Positions 1 to 5,799 of a DNA stretch of 6,293 bases are shown here, piece by piece. Below the pieces are notes generated by a model that was given only the letters and a program-made list of their open reading frames with translations, was not told where the DNA came from and searched no databases. Source of the stretch: Acidobacteriaceae bacterium. Lineage in GTDB: Bacteria > Acidobacteriota > Terriglobia > Terriglobales > Acidobacteriaceae. The translations under genes were made by a program, and so were the position numbers. Position 1 is the stretch's first letter; every line of letters begins with the position of its first letter. The stretch lies in the NCBI GenBank assembly GCA_003166055.1, contig PMWR01000489.1:4134-10426 (forward strand). The letters are read 5' to 3'.

Positions 1-219
1 AATGCCGAAATCCTCACATACTCGCGCGCCAAAGGCATCTTTGCCGGCCTTACCATCACCGGCGCCGACGTTCGCCGCGACGACGACTCCATGCGCGCCT
101 TCTACGGCCCTGGTGTTCACATCCACGAAGTCCTCCACGGCATGATCCCTCCACCTCCCGCAGCCTTACCCTTCCTTGACGCCGTCCGCGGCGCCAAAGA
201 GCAAGCCGCCGCCCAGTAA
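1..219 (+). CDS. SYLF (Ysc84-type) lipid-binding domain protein, 3' end only
   Basis: Frame 1 is open from the first base to TAA at 217-219 and gives the last 72 residues of a protein whose start lies outside the window. The string AEILTYSRAKGIFAGL, followed by a GADVRRDDDSMRAFYG segment, matches the C-terminal part of SYLF domains, where bacterial members usually read like AEILSYSR.KGLFAG..L.G..L..D...N...YG. The family is known from the yeast actin-bundling protein Ysc84 and from bacterial exported or lipid-binding proteins of unclear role. After the domain comes a proline run (IPPPPAA) and an alanine/glutamine-rich tail, which look like a normal C-terminus. Substrate and location cannot be judged because the N-terminus, including any signal peptide, is missing. 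There is no visible functional link to the hydrogenase genes downstream. The family call rests on recognition of the motif, not on a search. Confidence 0.82.
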   Translation, partial: NAEILTYSRAKGIFAGLTITGADVRRDDDSMRAFYGPGVHIHEVLHGMIPPPPAALPFLDAVRGAKEQAAAQ

Positions 220-254
220 CCCTCAACCCAACTGAAAGTCAGCTGTGACACTGC

Positions 255-288
255 GAGCAACGGGGATATGAACCTCTCCCCGTTGCTC
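255..288 (+). terminator. Perfect 12-bp hairpin after the SYLF gene, terminator-like
   Basis: GAGCAACGGGGA (255-266) and TCCCCGTTGCTC (277-288) are exact reverse complements around a 10-nt loop. The hairpin begins 36 nt after the SYLF stop codon and lies 68 nt before the next gene. The stem is GC-rich and strong, but it is followed by ATCTTGCC and not by a T-run, so it is not a classical Rho-independent terminator. It could act as a 3' mRNA-stabilising structure or a weak terminator on either strand. Confidence 0.55.
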
Positions 289-356
289 ATCTTGCCCATC
301 AATTCCATAAACAAACGCAGCTCTCCTGCTAGGCTCGTCTGAGGAGAACTCTTCCC

Positions 357-1076
357 ATGGCAATTCACCTGAGACGAACCGTCGTCTCATGCCTGCTGGC
401 GCCACTTCTCTTCGGCGCTCTCGCGCTCACCGCCCAGCAGCCCGACCCCGCTTTCATCATTCAGCACATCGACGCAACCGTCAAAGCCAGAATCGACTCA
501 ATCGCCGGCTACACCGCGACCGAACATTACGCTGTCTACCGCAACAACGACGAGGCGCATCCGGCGGCTGAAATGACCGTGCATACGGTCTACCGCAAGG
601 AGTCGGGCAAGAGTTACACCATCGTCTCCCACTCCGGCTCCGATCTTATTCAGCACTTTGTCCTGAACGCGCTCCTGGAGAATGAAAAGCAGATCAACCT
701 GCCCGCCAATCGGGAGGGCTCCTGGCTCACCTCCGCAAATTATGAAATGAAGCTCAAGCCCGGCGGAGTGCAACGCGTGAACGGCCGGGATTGCCTGCTC
801 CTCGCCATTTCGCCCAGACGCAAGGCCCCTTATCTGCTTGAGGGAACCGTGTGGGTCGACGCGCGCGATTATTCCCTCGTTCAGATTCAGGGTACCCCCT
901 CCAAAAGCCCCTCCATGTTCTCAGGGGCCACGCTGATGATGCGCCAGTACGCCAATGTACAGGGCTTTGCCGAGGCCACGCATGCCCGCGCCGTTTCCAG
1001 CAGCTTTATGTTCGGCCCAACGATCGTCACCATCGACTACAGCAACTACTCCATTGAGCTCGTTCCATCCAAATGA
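357..1076 (+). CDS. Exported protein of unknown function, LolA/LolB-like fold suspected
   Basis: This gene encodes 239 residues. The start is supported by a Shine-Dalgarno GAGGAG at 341-346, 10 nt before the ATG. The N-terminus is a convincing Sec signal peptide: basic HLRR (4-7), a hydrophobic stretch at about 9-25, and likely cleavage after ALALTA (about residue 26). No lipobox cysteine is visible, so a soluble periplasmic protein is more likely than a lipoprotein. The mature part alternates short polar and hydrophobic strands, and residues 136-170 (RDCLLLAISPRR...EGTVWVDARDYSLVQIQG) resemble the half-barrel strands of outer-membrane lipoprotein-sorting proteins of the LolA/LolB/RseB type. 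Many acidobacterial genomes carry proteins of this look without assigned roles. The stop codon overlaps the longest possible start of the permease gene by 4 nt (ATGA), so the two may be cotranscribed. I do not recognise a specific function; the fold assignment is a guess from sequence texture. Confidence 0.8.
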   Translation: MAIHLRRTVVSCLLAPLLFGALALTAQQPDPAFIIQHIDATVKARIDSIAGYTATEHYAVYRNNDEAHPAAEMTVHTVYRKESGKSYTIVSHSGSDLIQHFVLNALLENEKQINLPANREGSWLTSANYEMKLKPGGVQRVNGRDCLLLAISPRRKAPYLLEGTVWVDARDYSLVQIQGTPSKSPSMFSGATLMMRQYANVQGFAEATHARAVSSSFMFGPTIVTIDYSNYSIELVPSK

Positions 1077-1924
1077 TCTCCGTCGCTCTCGAAATTCCAA
1101 CTGCGACAGTGATCTACCTCACTCCAACCACCCCATTCTTGCTCTATACTGACCCCGTGACTCCGATCTTCGGTGACTGGAAACTCGATGCCGCGCTCGC
1201 CTCCTGCCTCCTGCTGGGCCTCCGCCACGGTTTCGATTACGATCACCTCGCGGCCATCTCCGACATCACCGCCGTTCAGCGCAACTGGCGCAGCGGATTG
1301 CGTTTAGGCATGACTTACGCCCTCGGCCACGCCTTCACGGTCGCCGCCCTCGGCATTTTCGTCCTTCAAATGCACCTCGGCCTGCCTCAAGGCCTCGACC
1401 ACTGGACCGAGCGCCTCATCGGCCTCACCCTCATCGTCCTCGGCATCGGCGTCGTCGCCGGCATCCTCCGCAAAGACGCCCACGGCCACTCCCACTCGCG
1501 CATTGAGAGCCGTCTCGCCATCGCCATCAACGGCGTCCTCTGGATCGCCTGGCAAGTCCGCCGCTTTTGGAACCATCAGGCCCCCAAGCCGGACCGTTTC
1601 CAGTGGATGTACACCGGAAAATCCGTCTTCCTCATCGGCATGCTCCACGGCGTTGGCGCTGAAACCCCCAGCCAGCTCGCCCTCTTTTTCCTCACCGCCA
1701 ATCTCGGTGGAACATCACGCGGCATCATGGGCCTGGTCGCCTTCTCCGCCGGCCTCGTCGCCATGAACGCCCTCATGACCGCCTCCATGGGCGGAGCCTT
1801 TAGCGCCACCGGACACCACCCCCGCTTCTACCACGCCATCGCATGGGCCGGCGCGGCCTATAGCTGCATCATCGGCGTCATCTTCCTCTTCGGTATCTCC
1901 GACCACCTCCCGCCCCTCGGCTAG
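1073..1924 (+). CDS. NiCoT-family nickel/cobalt permease
   Basis: An inner-membrane transporter of up to 283 residues, probably importing Ni2+ (or Co2+). The NiCoT signature H-X4-D-H is present as RHGFDYDH (residues 51-58) in the segment LLLGLRHGFDYDHLAAI. The second family motif appears as LGHAFTV (84-90), and the later one as GMLHGVGAET (189-198), a variant of the usual GFLFGLGFDT. Six to seven hydrophobic segments can be traced, with a cytosolic-type loop KDAHGHSHSR (134-143) rich in histidine, as metal transporters often have. The start is uncertain. The ATG at 1073 overlaps the upstream stop (ATGA) but has no good Shine-Dalgarno and adds a 28-residue leader unlike the family. A GTG at 1157 begins just before VTPIFGDW, sits 6 nt after a TATACT box, and may be the real start. 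It lies directly upstream of hoxEFUYH, so supply of nickel to the hydrogenase is a reasonable inference. Metal preference cannot be read from sequence. Confidence 0.86.
   Translation: MISVALEIPTATVIYLTPTTPFLLYTDPVTPIFGDWKLDAALASCLLLGLRHGFDYDHLAAISDITAVQRNWRSGLRLGMTYALGHAFTVAALGIFVLQMHLGLPQGLDHWTERLIGLTLIVLGIGVVAGILRKDAHGHSHSRIESRLAIAINGVLWIAWQVRRFWNHQAPKPDRFQWMYTGKSVFLIGMLHGVGAETPSQLALFFLTANLGGTSRGIMGLVAFSAGLVAMNALMTASMGGAFSATGHHPRFYHAIAWAGAAYSCIIGVIFLFGISDHLPPLG
1145..1150 (+). promoter_or_regulatory. Candidate -10 box (TATACT) for a leaderless permease mRNA
   Basis: TATACT matches the TATAAT consensus at 5 of 6 positions and ends 6 nt before the in-frame GTG at 1157. This is the spacing at which transcription would begin on the start codon itself. 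No -35 box is seen at the usual distance (1122-1127 reads CTCCAA). The site lies inside the reading frame if translation begins at 1073, so it supports the shorter form of the permease. The call is tentative. Confidence 0.3.
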
Positions 1925-2118
1925 CCGCACCAGCCTCTGAAATCCATTGAACAAATCCCAACCGACAGCCGGCAATGGTCTGCGGTGGAGATTCAGCGCA
2001 CAAAATACGCCTCAACGCCAAACCTGTCCCGAATTGCTCAGACGATGGACCTTCCCCGGATTTCCAATTTTGGGAAGACTACAAGACCGTGCCACAGTTT
2101 GGGATAGGTCCCACGCTA

Positions 2119-2134
2119 CGTGATGAATGTCACG
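2119..2134. promoter_or_regulatory. CRP/FNR-superfamily-type palindrome upstream of hoxE
   Basis: CGTGA-TGAATG-TCACG is a perfect 5-bp inverted repeat with a 6-bp spacer. It keeps the GTGA-N6-TCAC core of the CRP consensus (TGTGA-N6-TCACA), which is also close to sites of the CO sensor CooA. Its centre lies about 95 nt upstream of the hoxE start. Binding by a CRP/FNR-type regulator is inferred from the pattern alone; no regulator gene is in the window. The right half-site overlaps the sigma-54-like element, so at most one of the two readings may be functional. Confidence 0.38.
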
Positions 2135-2143
2135 GCCCTTGCC
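2128..2143 (+). promoter_or_regulatory. Imperfect sigma-54-like -24/-12 element upstream of hoxE
   Basis: TGTCACG-GCCC-TTGCC matches the sigma-54 consensus TGGCACG-N4-TTGCW with correct spacing. There are two mismatches: the second G of the nearly invariant -24 GG is T, and the base after TTGC is C. Transcription would start near 2154, giving a leader of about 68 nt. Sigma-54 control of hydrogenase operons is known, for example the hox genes of Ralstonia eutropha, which makes the match worth noting. The mismatch at the GG pair is a serious weakness. TTGCCA at 2139-2144 could also be read as a -35 box, but no good -10 follows it. Confidence 0.27.
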
Positions 2144-2210
2144 AAGCCTCCGCTCGTACAACAAGACTAGACAACCGCGGACGCCAACACCCAGGGTCTC
2201 CGGAGCATTT

Positions 2211-2216
2211 GGGAGG
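2211..2216 (+). promoter_or_regulatory. Ribosome binding site that fixes the GTG start of hoxE
   Basis: GGGAGG lies 5 nt before the GTG at 2222. The next in-frame ATG is at 2288 and would remove the first 22 residues without a comparable site upstream. The GTG start is therefore preferred. Confidence 0.65.
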
Positions 2217-2221
2217 GAATT

Positions 2222-2719
2222 GTGCCAGCTTTCACACCTCCGCCGCTGCCAAGCGACGACAAACGTTGGAAGATCGTGAACGGCACCATGCGCAAAAATG
2301 GGTTTGCCCGCCACGCACTCATTGAAACGCTCCACACCGTGCAGTCGTCGTTCGGTTACCTCGACGACGATTCCATCCGCTTTGTCGCCCGCTCCCTGCG
2401 CGTGCCGCTCAGCCAGGCCTACGGCGTGGTCACGTTCTATCACCACTTCAGCCTCAAGCCCCCCGGCAAGCACACCATGACCATCTGCACCGGCACGGCG
2501 TGCTACATCAAGGGAACCGACAAGCTGGTTGCCGCTGCCGAAAAGCGCCTCGGCATTCCCCAGGGCCAGACGACAAAAGACGGCAAAATCAGTCTCATGA
2601 CCGCCCGCTGCGTCGGTGCCTGCGGCCGCGCCCCTGTGATCCTCGTTGACGGCGAACTGCATGGCCAGATGCCAAGCGAGCAGATGCTCGAACAACTGGA
2701 AAGGTGGGCAGTCGAATGA
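2222..2719 (+). CDS. hoxE: NAD-linked [NiFe] hydrogenase diaphorase subunit HoxE
   Basis: A 165-residue NuoE-type protein with a thioredoxin-like [2Fe-2S] domain. It is a peripheral electron-transfer subunit of the cytoplasmic HoxEFU diaphorase, related to the 24-kDa subunit of complex I. The N-terminal helical part includes the typical stretch HTVQSSFGYLDDDSIRFVA (38-56) and AYGVVTFYHHF (66-76). The four cluster ligands are all present: C89 and C94 (CTGTAC, C-X4-C), then C130 and C134 (CVGAC, C-X3-C). The length is normal for HoxE. It is the first gene of the operon, starts with GTG, and its stop overlaps the hoxF start as ATGA. A separate HoxE next to a HoxF that has its own thioredoxin-like domain is the arrangement of the five-subunit cyanobacterial enzyme, unlike the four-subunit Ralstonia core enzyme without HoxE. 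Sequence alone could also fit the E-like subunit of other NAD-linked hydrogenases, but the following genes settle the name. Confidence 0.93.
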   Translation: MPAFTPPPLPSDDKRWKIVNGTMRKNGFARHALIETLHTVQSSFGYLDDDSIRFVARSLRVPLSQAYGVVTFYHHFSLKPPGKHTMTICTGTACYIKGTDKLVAAAEKRLGIPQGQTTKDGKISLMTARCVGACGRAPVILVDGELHGQMPSEQMLEQLERWAVE

Positions 2720-4374
2720 CCTTCGAAGAGCTCGAACAAATCGCCGAATCCACCCGCGCCGAATATGCCAAATACGATCACGAAATCAACGTCTGCATGG
2801 GTACCGGCTGTCTCAGCCAGCACTCCGACCAGTTGAAAGACGCGCTCGCCAAGGCCGTTGCCGACCAGGGCAAGAACGTCTTCGTGCGCCGCACCGGCTG
2901 CATGGGACTCTGCGCCGCCGGCCCGCTGGTTCTCGTGGACCCGGAAGAGATTCTCTATCAGCATTGCAAAGCCGACAACGCAGAGACCATCGCTGCCAGT
3001 CTCGGCGGCGAGCCCGTGGCCGAGCTGCAATGCAATCTGCGCGAGCACTTCGACCAGCAAGTCCACGTCGTCCTTGAAAACTCCGGCCACATCGATCCGG
3101 AAAAAATTGACGACTACATCGCCCGCGACGGCTACCAGGCCCTCCTCACCGCCCTCAGCGACATGACCCCCAACGGCGTCATTCGCCAGATCACTGAGAG
3201 CGGCCTCCGCGGACGCGGCGGCGGCGGTTATCCCACCGGCCTCAAGTGGGGCACAGTTGCCAAGGCCCAGGGCGACATCAAATACATCATCTGTAACGGA
3301 GACGAGGGCGACCCCGGCGCGTTCATGGACCGCAGCGTACTCGAGAGCGACCCGCAGCGCGTGATTGAAGGCATGTCCATCGCCGCCTACGCCGTTGGCG
3401 CCAGCAAAGGCTACGTCTACGTCCGCGCCGAATATCCGCTCGCCGTGGCGCGTCTCACCAACTGTCTCCGCGATGCCCGCCGCCGCGGCCTGCTGGGCAA
3501 CAATATCTGCAACACGCCCTTCAACTTCGACGTTGAAATTCGCCTCGGCGCGGGAGCCTTTGTCTGCGGTGAAGAGACCGCCCTCATCGCATCCATTGAA
3601 GGAAAGCGCGGAACGCCCAAGCCCCGCCCGCCCTATCCGGCCGTCAGCGGCCTCTGGGGCAAGCCTACCCTCATCAACAACGTTGAAACCTTCGCCAACA
3701 TCGCCCCCATCATCCGCAAAGGCGGCAAGTGGTTCGCCGGCATGGGTTCCGAGCGCAGCAAGGGCACCAAGGTCTTCGCGCTTACCGGCAAAATCACCAA
3801 CACCGGCCTGGTCGAAGTGCCCATGGGCATCAAACTCCGCGACATCATTGAAGGCATCGGCGGAGGCGTCCCCGACGGCCACACCTTCAAGGCTGTCCAG
3901 ACCGGCGGCCCGTCCGGCGGCTGTCTTCCCGCGGAACTGCTCGACATCGGCGTCAGCTACGATGCCCTCGTCAAAGTCGGCGCCATGATGGGCTCCGGCG
4001 GCATGATCGTCATGGACGATACCTCCTGCATGGTCAACGTCGCCCGCTTCTTCATCGAGTTCTGCATGACCGAGTCCTGCGGCAAGTGCATCCCCTGCCG
4101 CGCCGGCACCGCCCAGATGCACACCCTGCTCACCCGCATCTGTAACGGCTCCGGAACCATGGCCGACCTCGACCTCCTCGTCGATCTCTGCTCAACGGTC
4201 AAAGAGACCAGCCTCTGTGGCCTCGGTCAAACCGCGCCCAACCCCGTGCTCAGCACGCTGAAGTACTTCAAACACGAGTACATCGACCACATTGTCCACA
4301 AGCGCTGTCCGGCCGGTGTCTGCGACATTCAAGCCCCGGCAGCCAATGCAGCTACTTCGGAGGTGTTGGCATGA
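2716..4374 (+). CDS. hoxF: NAD-linked [NiFe] hydrogenase diaphorase subunit HoxF (FMN and NAD(H) binding)
   Basis: A 552-residue NuoF-type flavoprotein that passes electrons between NAD(H), FMN and the Fe-S chain. The N-terminal thioredoxin-like [2Fe-2S] domain has C27 and C32 (CMGTGC) and C62 and C66 (CMGLC). The FMN/NADH core has the glycine loop [17 protein letters not shown] (163-179), [10 protein letters not shown] (194-203) and [19 protein letters not shown] (278-296). The [4Fe-4S] site is C455, C458 and C461 (SCGKCIPC) with C501 in SLCGLG. The tail carries CPAGVC (531-536), a motif that leads into a ferredoxin domain in some bifurcating relatives, but here the protein ends 16 residues later. 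The start at 2716 uses the ATGA overlap with hoxE; a GTG at 2704 would add only four residues. The stop overlaps hoxU in the same way. No key residue is missing. Confidence 0.95.
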   Translation: MTFEELEQIAESTRAEYAKYDHEINVCMGTGCLSQHSDQLKDALAKAVADQGKNVFVRRTGCMGLCAAGPLVLVDPEEILYQHCKADNAETIAASLGGEPVAELQCNLREHFDQQVHVVLENSGHIDPEKIDDYIARDGYQALLTALSDMTPNGVIRQITESGLRGRGGGGYPTGLKWGTVAKAQGDIKYIICNGDEGDPGAFMDRSVLESDPQRVIEGMSIAAYAVGASKGYVYVRAEYPLAVARLTNCLRDARRRGLLGNNICNTPFNFDVEIRLGAGAFVCGEETALIASIEGKRGTPKPRPPYPAVSGLWGKPTLINNVETFANIAPIIRKGGKWFAGMGSERSKGTKVFALTGKITNTGLVEVPMGIKLRDIIEGIGGGVPDGHTFKAVQTGGPSGGCLPAELLDIGVSYDALVKVGAMMGSGGMIVMDDTSCMVNVARFFIEFCMTESCGKCIPCRAGTAQMHTLLTRICNGSGTMADLDLLVDLCSTVKETSLCGLGQTAPNPVLSTLKYFKHEYIDHIVHKRCPAGVCDIQAPAANAATSEVLA

Positions 4375-5084
4375 GCACCGGTGCGGAAGTCAAAACCCTC
4401 GTAATCGATGGCCACGAAGTCAGCGCCCGCGCCGGCCAGACCATCCTTGAAGTGGCCCGCGAAAACAACATCGAAATTCCCACCCTTTGTCACCTCGAGG
4501 GACTCAGCGATGTCGGCGCCTGCCGCCTCTGCGTCGTCGAAGTCAAAGGCAACACCAAGCTCTTTCCCGCCTGCGTGACCACCGTCTTTGAAGGCATGGA
4601 GGTCACCACCGTCACTGAGCGCCTCCAGAAACACCGCAAGACCATCCTCGAACTGCTCTTCGCAGAGCGCAACCACATCTGTTCGGTCTGCGTCTCCAAC
4701 GGCCACTGCGAATTACAGACACTCGGCCAGCAGCAGGGCGTCACCCACGTCCCACTGCCCTACCGCAATCCCGAGCTCCCCGTCGATGCCTCCCACGAGC
4801 GCTTCACGCTCGATCACAACCGCTGCATCCTCTGCACCCGCTGCGTCCGCGTCTGCGCCGAGATTGAAGGCGCCCACGTCTGGGACGTGATGGGCCGCGG
4901 CATCGATTCCATGATCATCTCCGACCTCAACGATCCCTGGGGAGAATCCAGCTGCACCCGCTGCGGCAAGTGCGTCCAGGTCTGCCCCACCGGCGCTCTG
5001 TTCGACAAGAGCAAGGTCGGCGTCGACCACCCCAAGTACCCCGACTTTCTCCCCTACCTGAACCTCATGAGGGAAGCGCAATGA
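4371..5084 (+). CDS. hoxU: NAD-linked [NiFe] hydrogenase Fe-S subunit HoxU
   Basis: A 237-residue protein equivalent to the N-terminal part of complex I NuoG, and the usual size for HoxU. It wires electrons from HoxYH to HoxF. Domains in order: a plant-type [2Fe-2S] ferredoxin domain with C40, C51, C54 and C68; a histidine-containing [4Fe-4S] motif [16 protein letters not shown] with H102, C104, C107 and C113; then two ferredoxin-type [4Fe-4S] motifs, [11 protein letters not shown] (152-162) and [14 protein letters not shown] (195-208). The H-X-C spacing in the second motif is shorter than the H-X3-C of NuoG and, as I recall, is the normal HoxU form. A strong Shine-Dalgarno GGAGG (4359-4363) lies 7 nt before the ATG, inside the end of hoxF. 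The gene overlaps both neighbours by 4 nt (ATGA), so translation is probably coupled along the operon. Confidence 0.95.
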   Translation: MSTGAEVKTLVIDGHEVSARAGQTILEVARENNIEIPTLCHLEGLSDVGACRLCVVEVKGNTKLFPACVTTVFEGMEVTTVTERLQKHRKTILELLFAERNHICSVCVSNGHCELQTLGQQQGVTHVPLPYRNPELPVDASHERFTLDHNRCILCTRCVRVCAEIEGAHVWDVMGRGIDSMIISDLNDPWGESSCTRCGKCVQVCPTGALFDKSKVGVDHPKYPDFLPYLNLMREAQ

Positions 5085-5614
5085 ACAAACTCAAAGTGGC
5101 AACAGTCTGGCTTGACGGATGTTCCGGCTGTCACATGTCGATCCTCGATATGGATGAACGCCTCATCGCCCTGACCGAGTTCATCGACATCGTCTACAGC
5201 CCCATTGTCGACGCCAAGGAGTTCCCCGACCAGGTCGACATCGCCCTCGTCGAGGGCGCCGTCGCCTCGGCCGACGACGAGAAGAAGATCAGGAAGATTC
5301 GCGCTCACTCCAGGCTCCTCGTCGCCATGGGAGACTGCGCCGTCGCGGGCAACGTCCCCTCCATGCGCAATCCCATCGGTCCCGAGGCTATCCTCGACCG
5401 CGCCTATATTGAGAACGCCGACTGCCAGCAGCAGATTCCCTGTGTCGTGGTTCCCGCGCTTCTCAAGACCGTCCGGCCCATCCACGAATTCGTCAAAGTG
5501 GACGTCTTTCTTCCCGGCTGTCCGCCCTCGGCCGACACCTTCCACTCCGCGCTCACTGCGCTGGCAACCGGTGCCTCGCTCGACGTCCCAGCCCTCACCC
5601 GTTTTGGAGCATAA
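5081..5614 (+). CDS. hoxY: NAD-linked [NiFe] hydrogenase small subunit HoxY
   Basis: A 177-residue small subunit of a cytoplasmic group 3 [NiFe] hydrogenase, which carries the proximal [4Fe-4S] cluster next to the NiFe site of HoxH. All four ligands are visible: C14 and C17 in [10 protein letters not shown]86 in [16 protein letters not shown], and C147 in LPGCPPSAD. There is no twin-arginine signal peptide, which fits a soluble cytoplasmic enzyme and argues against a membrane uptake hydrogenase. The protein also lacks the C-terminal domain with medial and distal clusters that uptake-type small subunits have, as expected for HoxY. GAGGGA (5069-5074) lies 6 nt before the ATG, and the ATG overlaps the hoxU stop. 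The next gene, hoxH, does not follow directly: 185 nt of repeat-bearing sequence come between. Confidence 0.95.
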   Translation: MNKLKVATVWLDGCSGCHMSILDMDERLIALTEFIDIVYSPIVDAKEFPDQVDIALVEGAVASADDEKKIRKIRAHSRLLVAMGDCAVAGNVPSMRNPIGPEAILDRAYIENADCQQQIPCVVVPALLKTVRPIHEFVKVDVFLPGCPPSADTFHSALTALATGASLDVPALTRFGA

Positions 5615-5627
5615 GAAGAATCAGCGA

Positions 5628-5673
5628 AATTCGCAGTTTTGGAATTCAAAGTTTTGGGAATTCGCAGTTTTGA
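5628..5673. repeat. Three tandem copies of a 15-16-nt AATTC..AGTTTTG unit
   Basis: The copies are AATTCGCAGTTTTGG (5628-5642), AATTCAAAGTTTTGGG (5643-5658) and AATTCGCAGTTTTGA (5659-5673). Copies 1 and 3 are identical over 14 nt; copy 2 differs at GC>AA and has an extra G. The unit is AT-rich compared with the flanking genes. The block begins 14 nt after the hoxY stop and runs straight into the paired hairpins, so the two may form one inserted element. Confidence 0.8.
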
Positions 5674-5676
5674 AAG

Positions 5677-5732
5677 GGCACGACTTTAGTCGTGCCGAAA
5701 AGAGGCCAGAAAACAGCCGGGGCTTTAGCCCC
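5677..5732. repeat. REP-like paired hairpins between hoxY and hoxH
   Basis: Hairpin 1 is GGCACGACT (5677-5685) with AGTCGTGCC (5688-5696), a perfect 9-bp stem. Hairpin 2 is GGGGCT (5719-5724) with AGCCCC (5727-5732), a perfect 6-bp stem. Both have the same CTTTAG tip and are separated by 22 nt. Two short GC-rich hairpins close together are the pattern of REP/BIME elements, and I recall this wording as dispersed in acidobacterial genomes, though copy number cannot be checked here. Neither stem is followed by a T-run. The element could stabilise the 3' end of the hoxEFUY message or reduce read-through into hoxH. No transposase gene is present in the window. Confidence 0.75.
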
Positions 5733-5799
5733 TGAGGGAATGCGAACTTCTGATACTCACCTTGTTCACAGTTCCCCTAAACCGTCTGGAGATTCACCA

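Larger units (their letters stand above)
1925..2221. other. Intergenic regulatory region between permease and hoxE
   Basis: These 297 nt contain no credible gene. A + frame opens at 1975 but runs out of frame into hoxE and has no family features. The left half, to about 2050, shows nothing clear and no strong terminator after the permease gene. The middle has loose inverted repeats: CTTCCC (2051-2056) with GGGAAG (2072-2077), and TGGGA (2100-2104) with TCCCA (2109-2113). The right half holds the palindrome at 2119-2134 and the -24/-12-like element at 2128-2143. The hoxE operon promoter most likely lies here, because this is the only sizeable gap upstream of the operon. Confidence 0.6.

Noticed and set aside
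330..335. TGC-TAGGCT as an extended -10 box for the gene at 357
   Set aside because: Transcription would start at about 342, inside the Shine-Dalgarno at 341-346, and no -35 box is visible.
1918..1927. CGGCTAGCCG palindrome across the permease stop codon
   Set aside because: A 10-bp palindrome of this kind is expected by chance in GC-rich sequence and has no supporting context.
2051..2077. CTTCCC/GGGAAG inverted repeat as a terminator of the permease gene
   Set aside because: It has only a 6-bp stem with a 15-nt loop, no T-run, and lies about 125 nt after the stop codon; too weak to call.
1975..2325. A 116-codon + frame in the gap before hoxE
   Set aside because: It runs about 100 nt into hoxE in another frame, has no family motif and no ribosome site, and its composition is that of non-coding DNA.
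2704..2718. Alternative GTG start of hoxF at 2704
   Set aside because: It adds four residues and would lengthen the overlap with hoxE. The ATG at 2716 gives the same ATGA overlap used at the next two junctions.
3365..3988. A 207-codon + frame inside hoxF
   Set aside because: It is a shifted-frame shadow of hoxF with Ser/Pro/Ala-rich low-complexity translation and no independent signal.
2503..4122. A 539-codon open frame on the - strand
   Set aside because: It lies antisense to hoxE and hoxF, whose protein motifs are unmistakable. Its translation is a low-complexity Gly/Ala/Asp/Val string, the typical mirror of GC-rich codons with C or G at the third position.
5628..5673. Tandem repeats read as a possible CRISPR array
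   Set aside because: The units are about 15.5 nt and directly abut each other without spacers, and no cas gene is near.
5205..5735. A 176-codon + frame covering the end of hoxY and the repeats
   Set aside because: It is out of frame with hoxY, is Ser/Pro/Arg-rich, and its last part is only a translation of the hairpin repeat ([19 protein letters not shown]).
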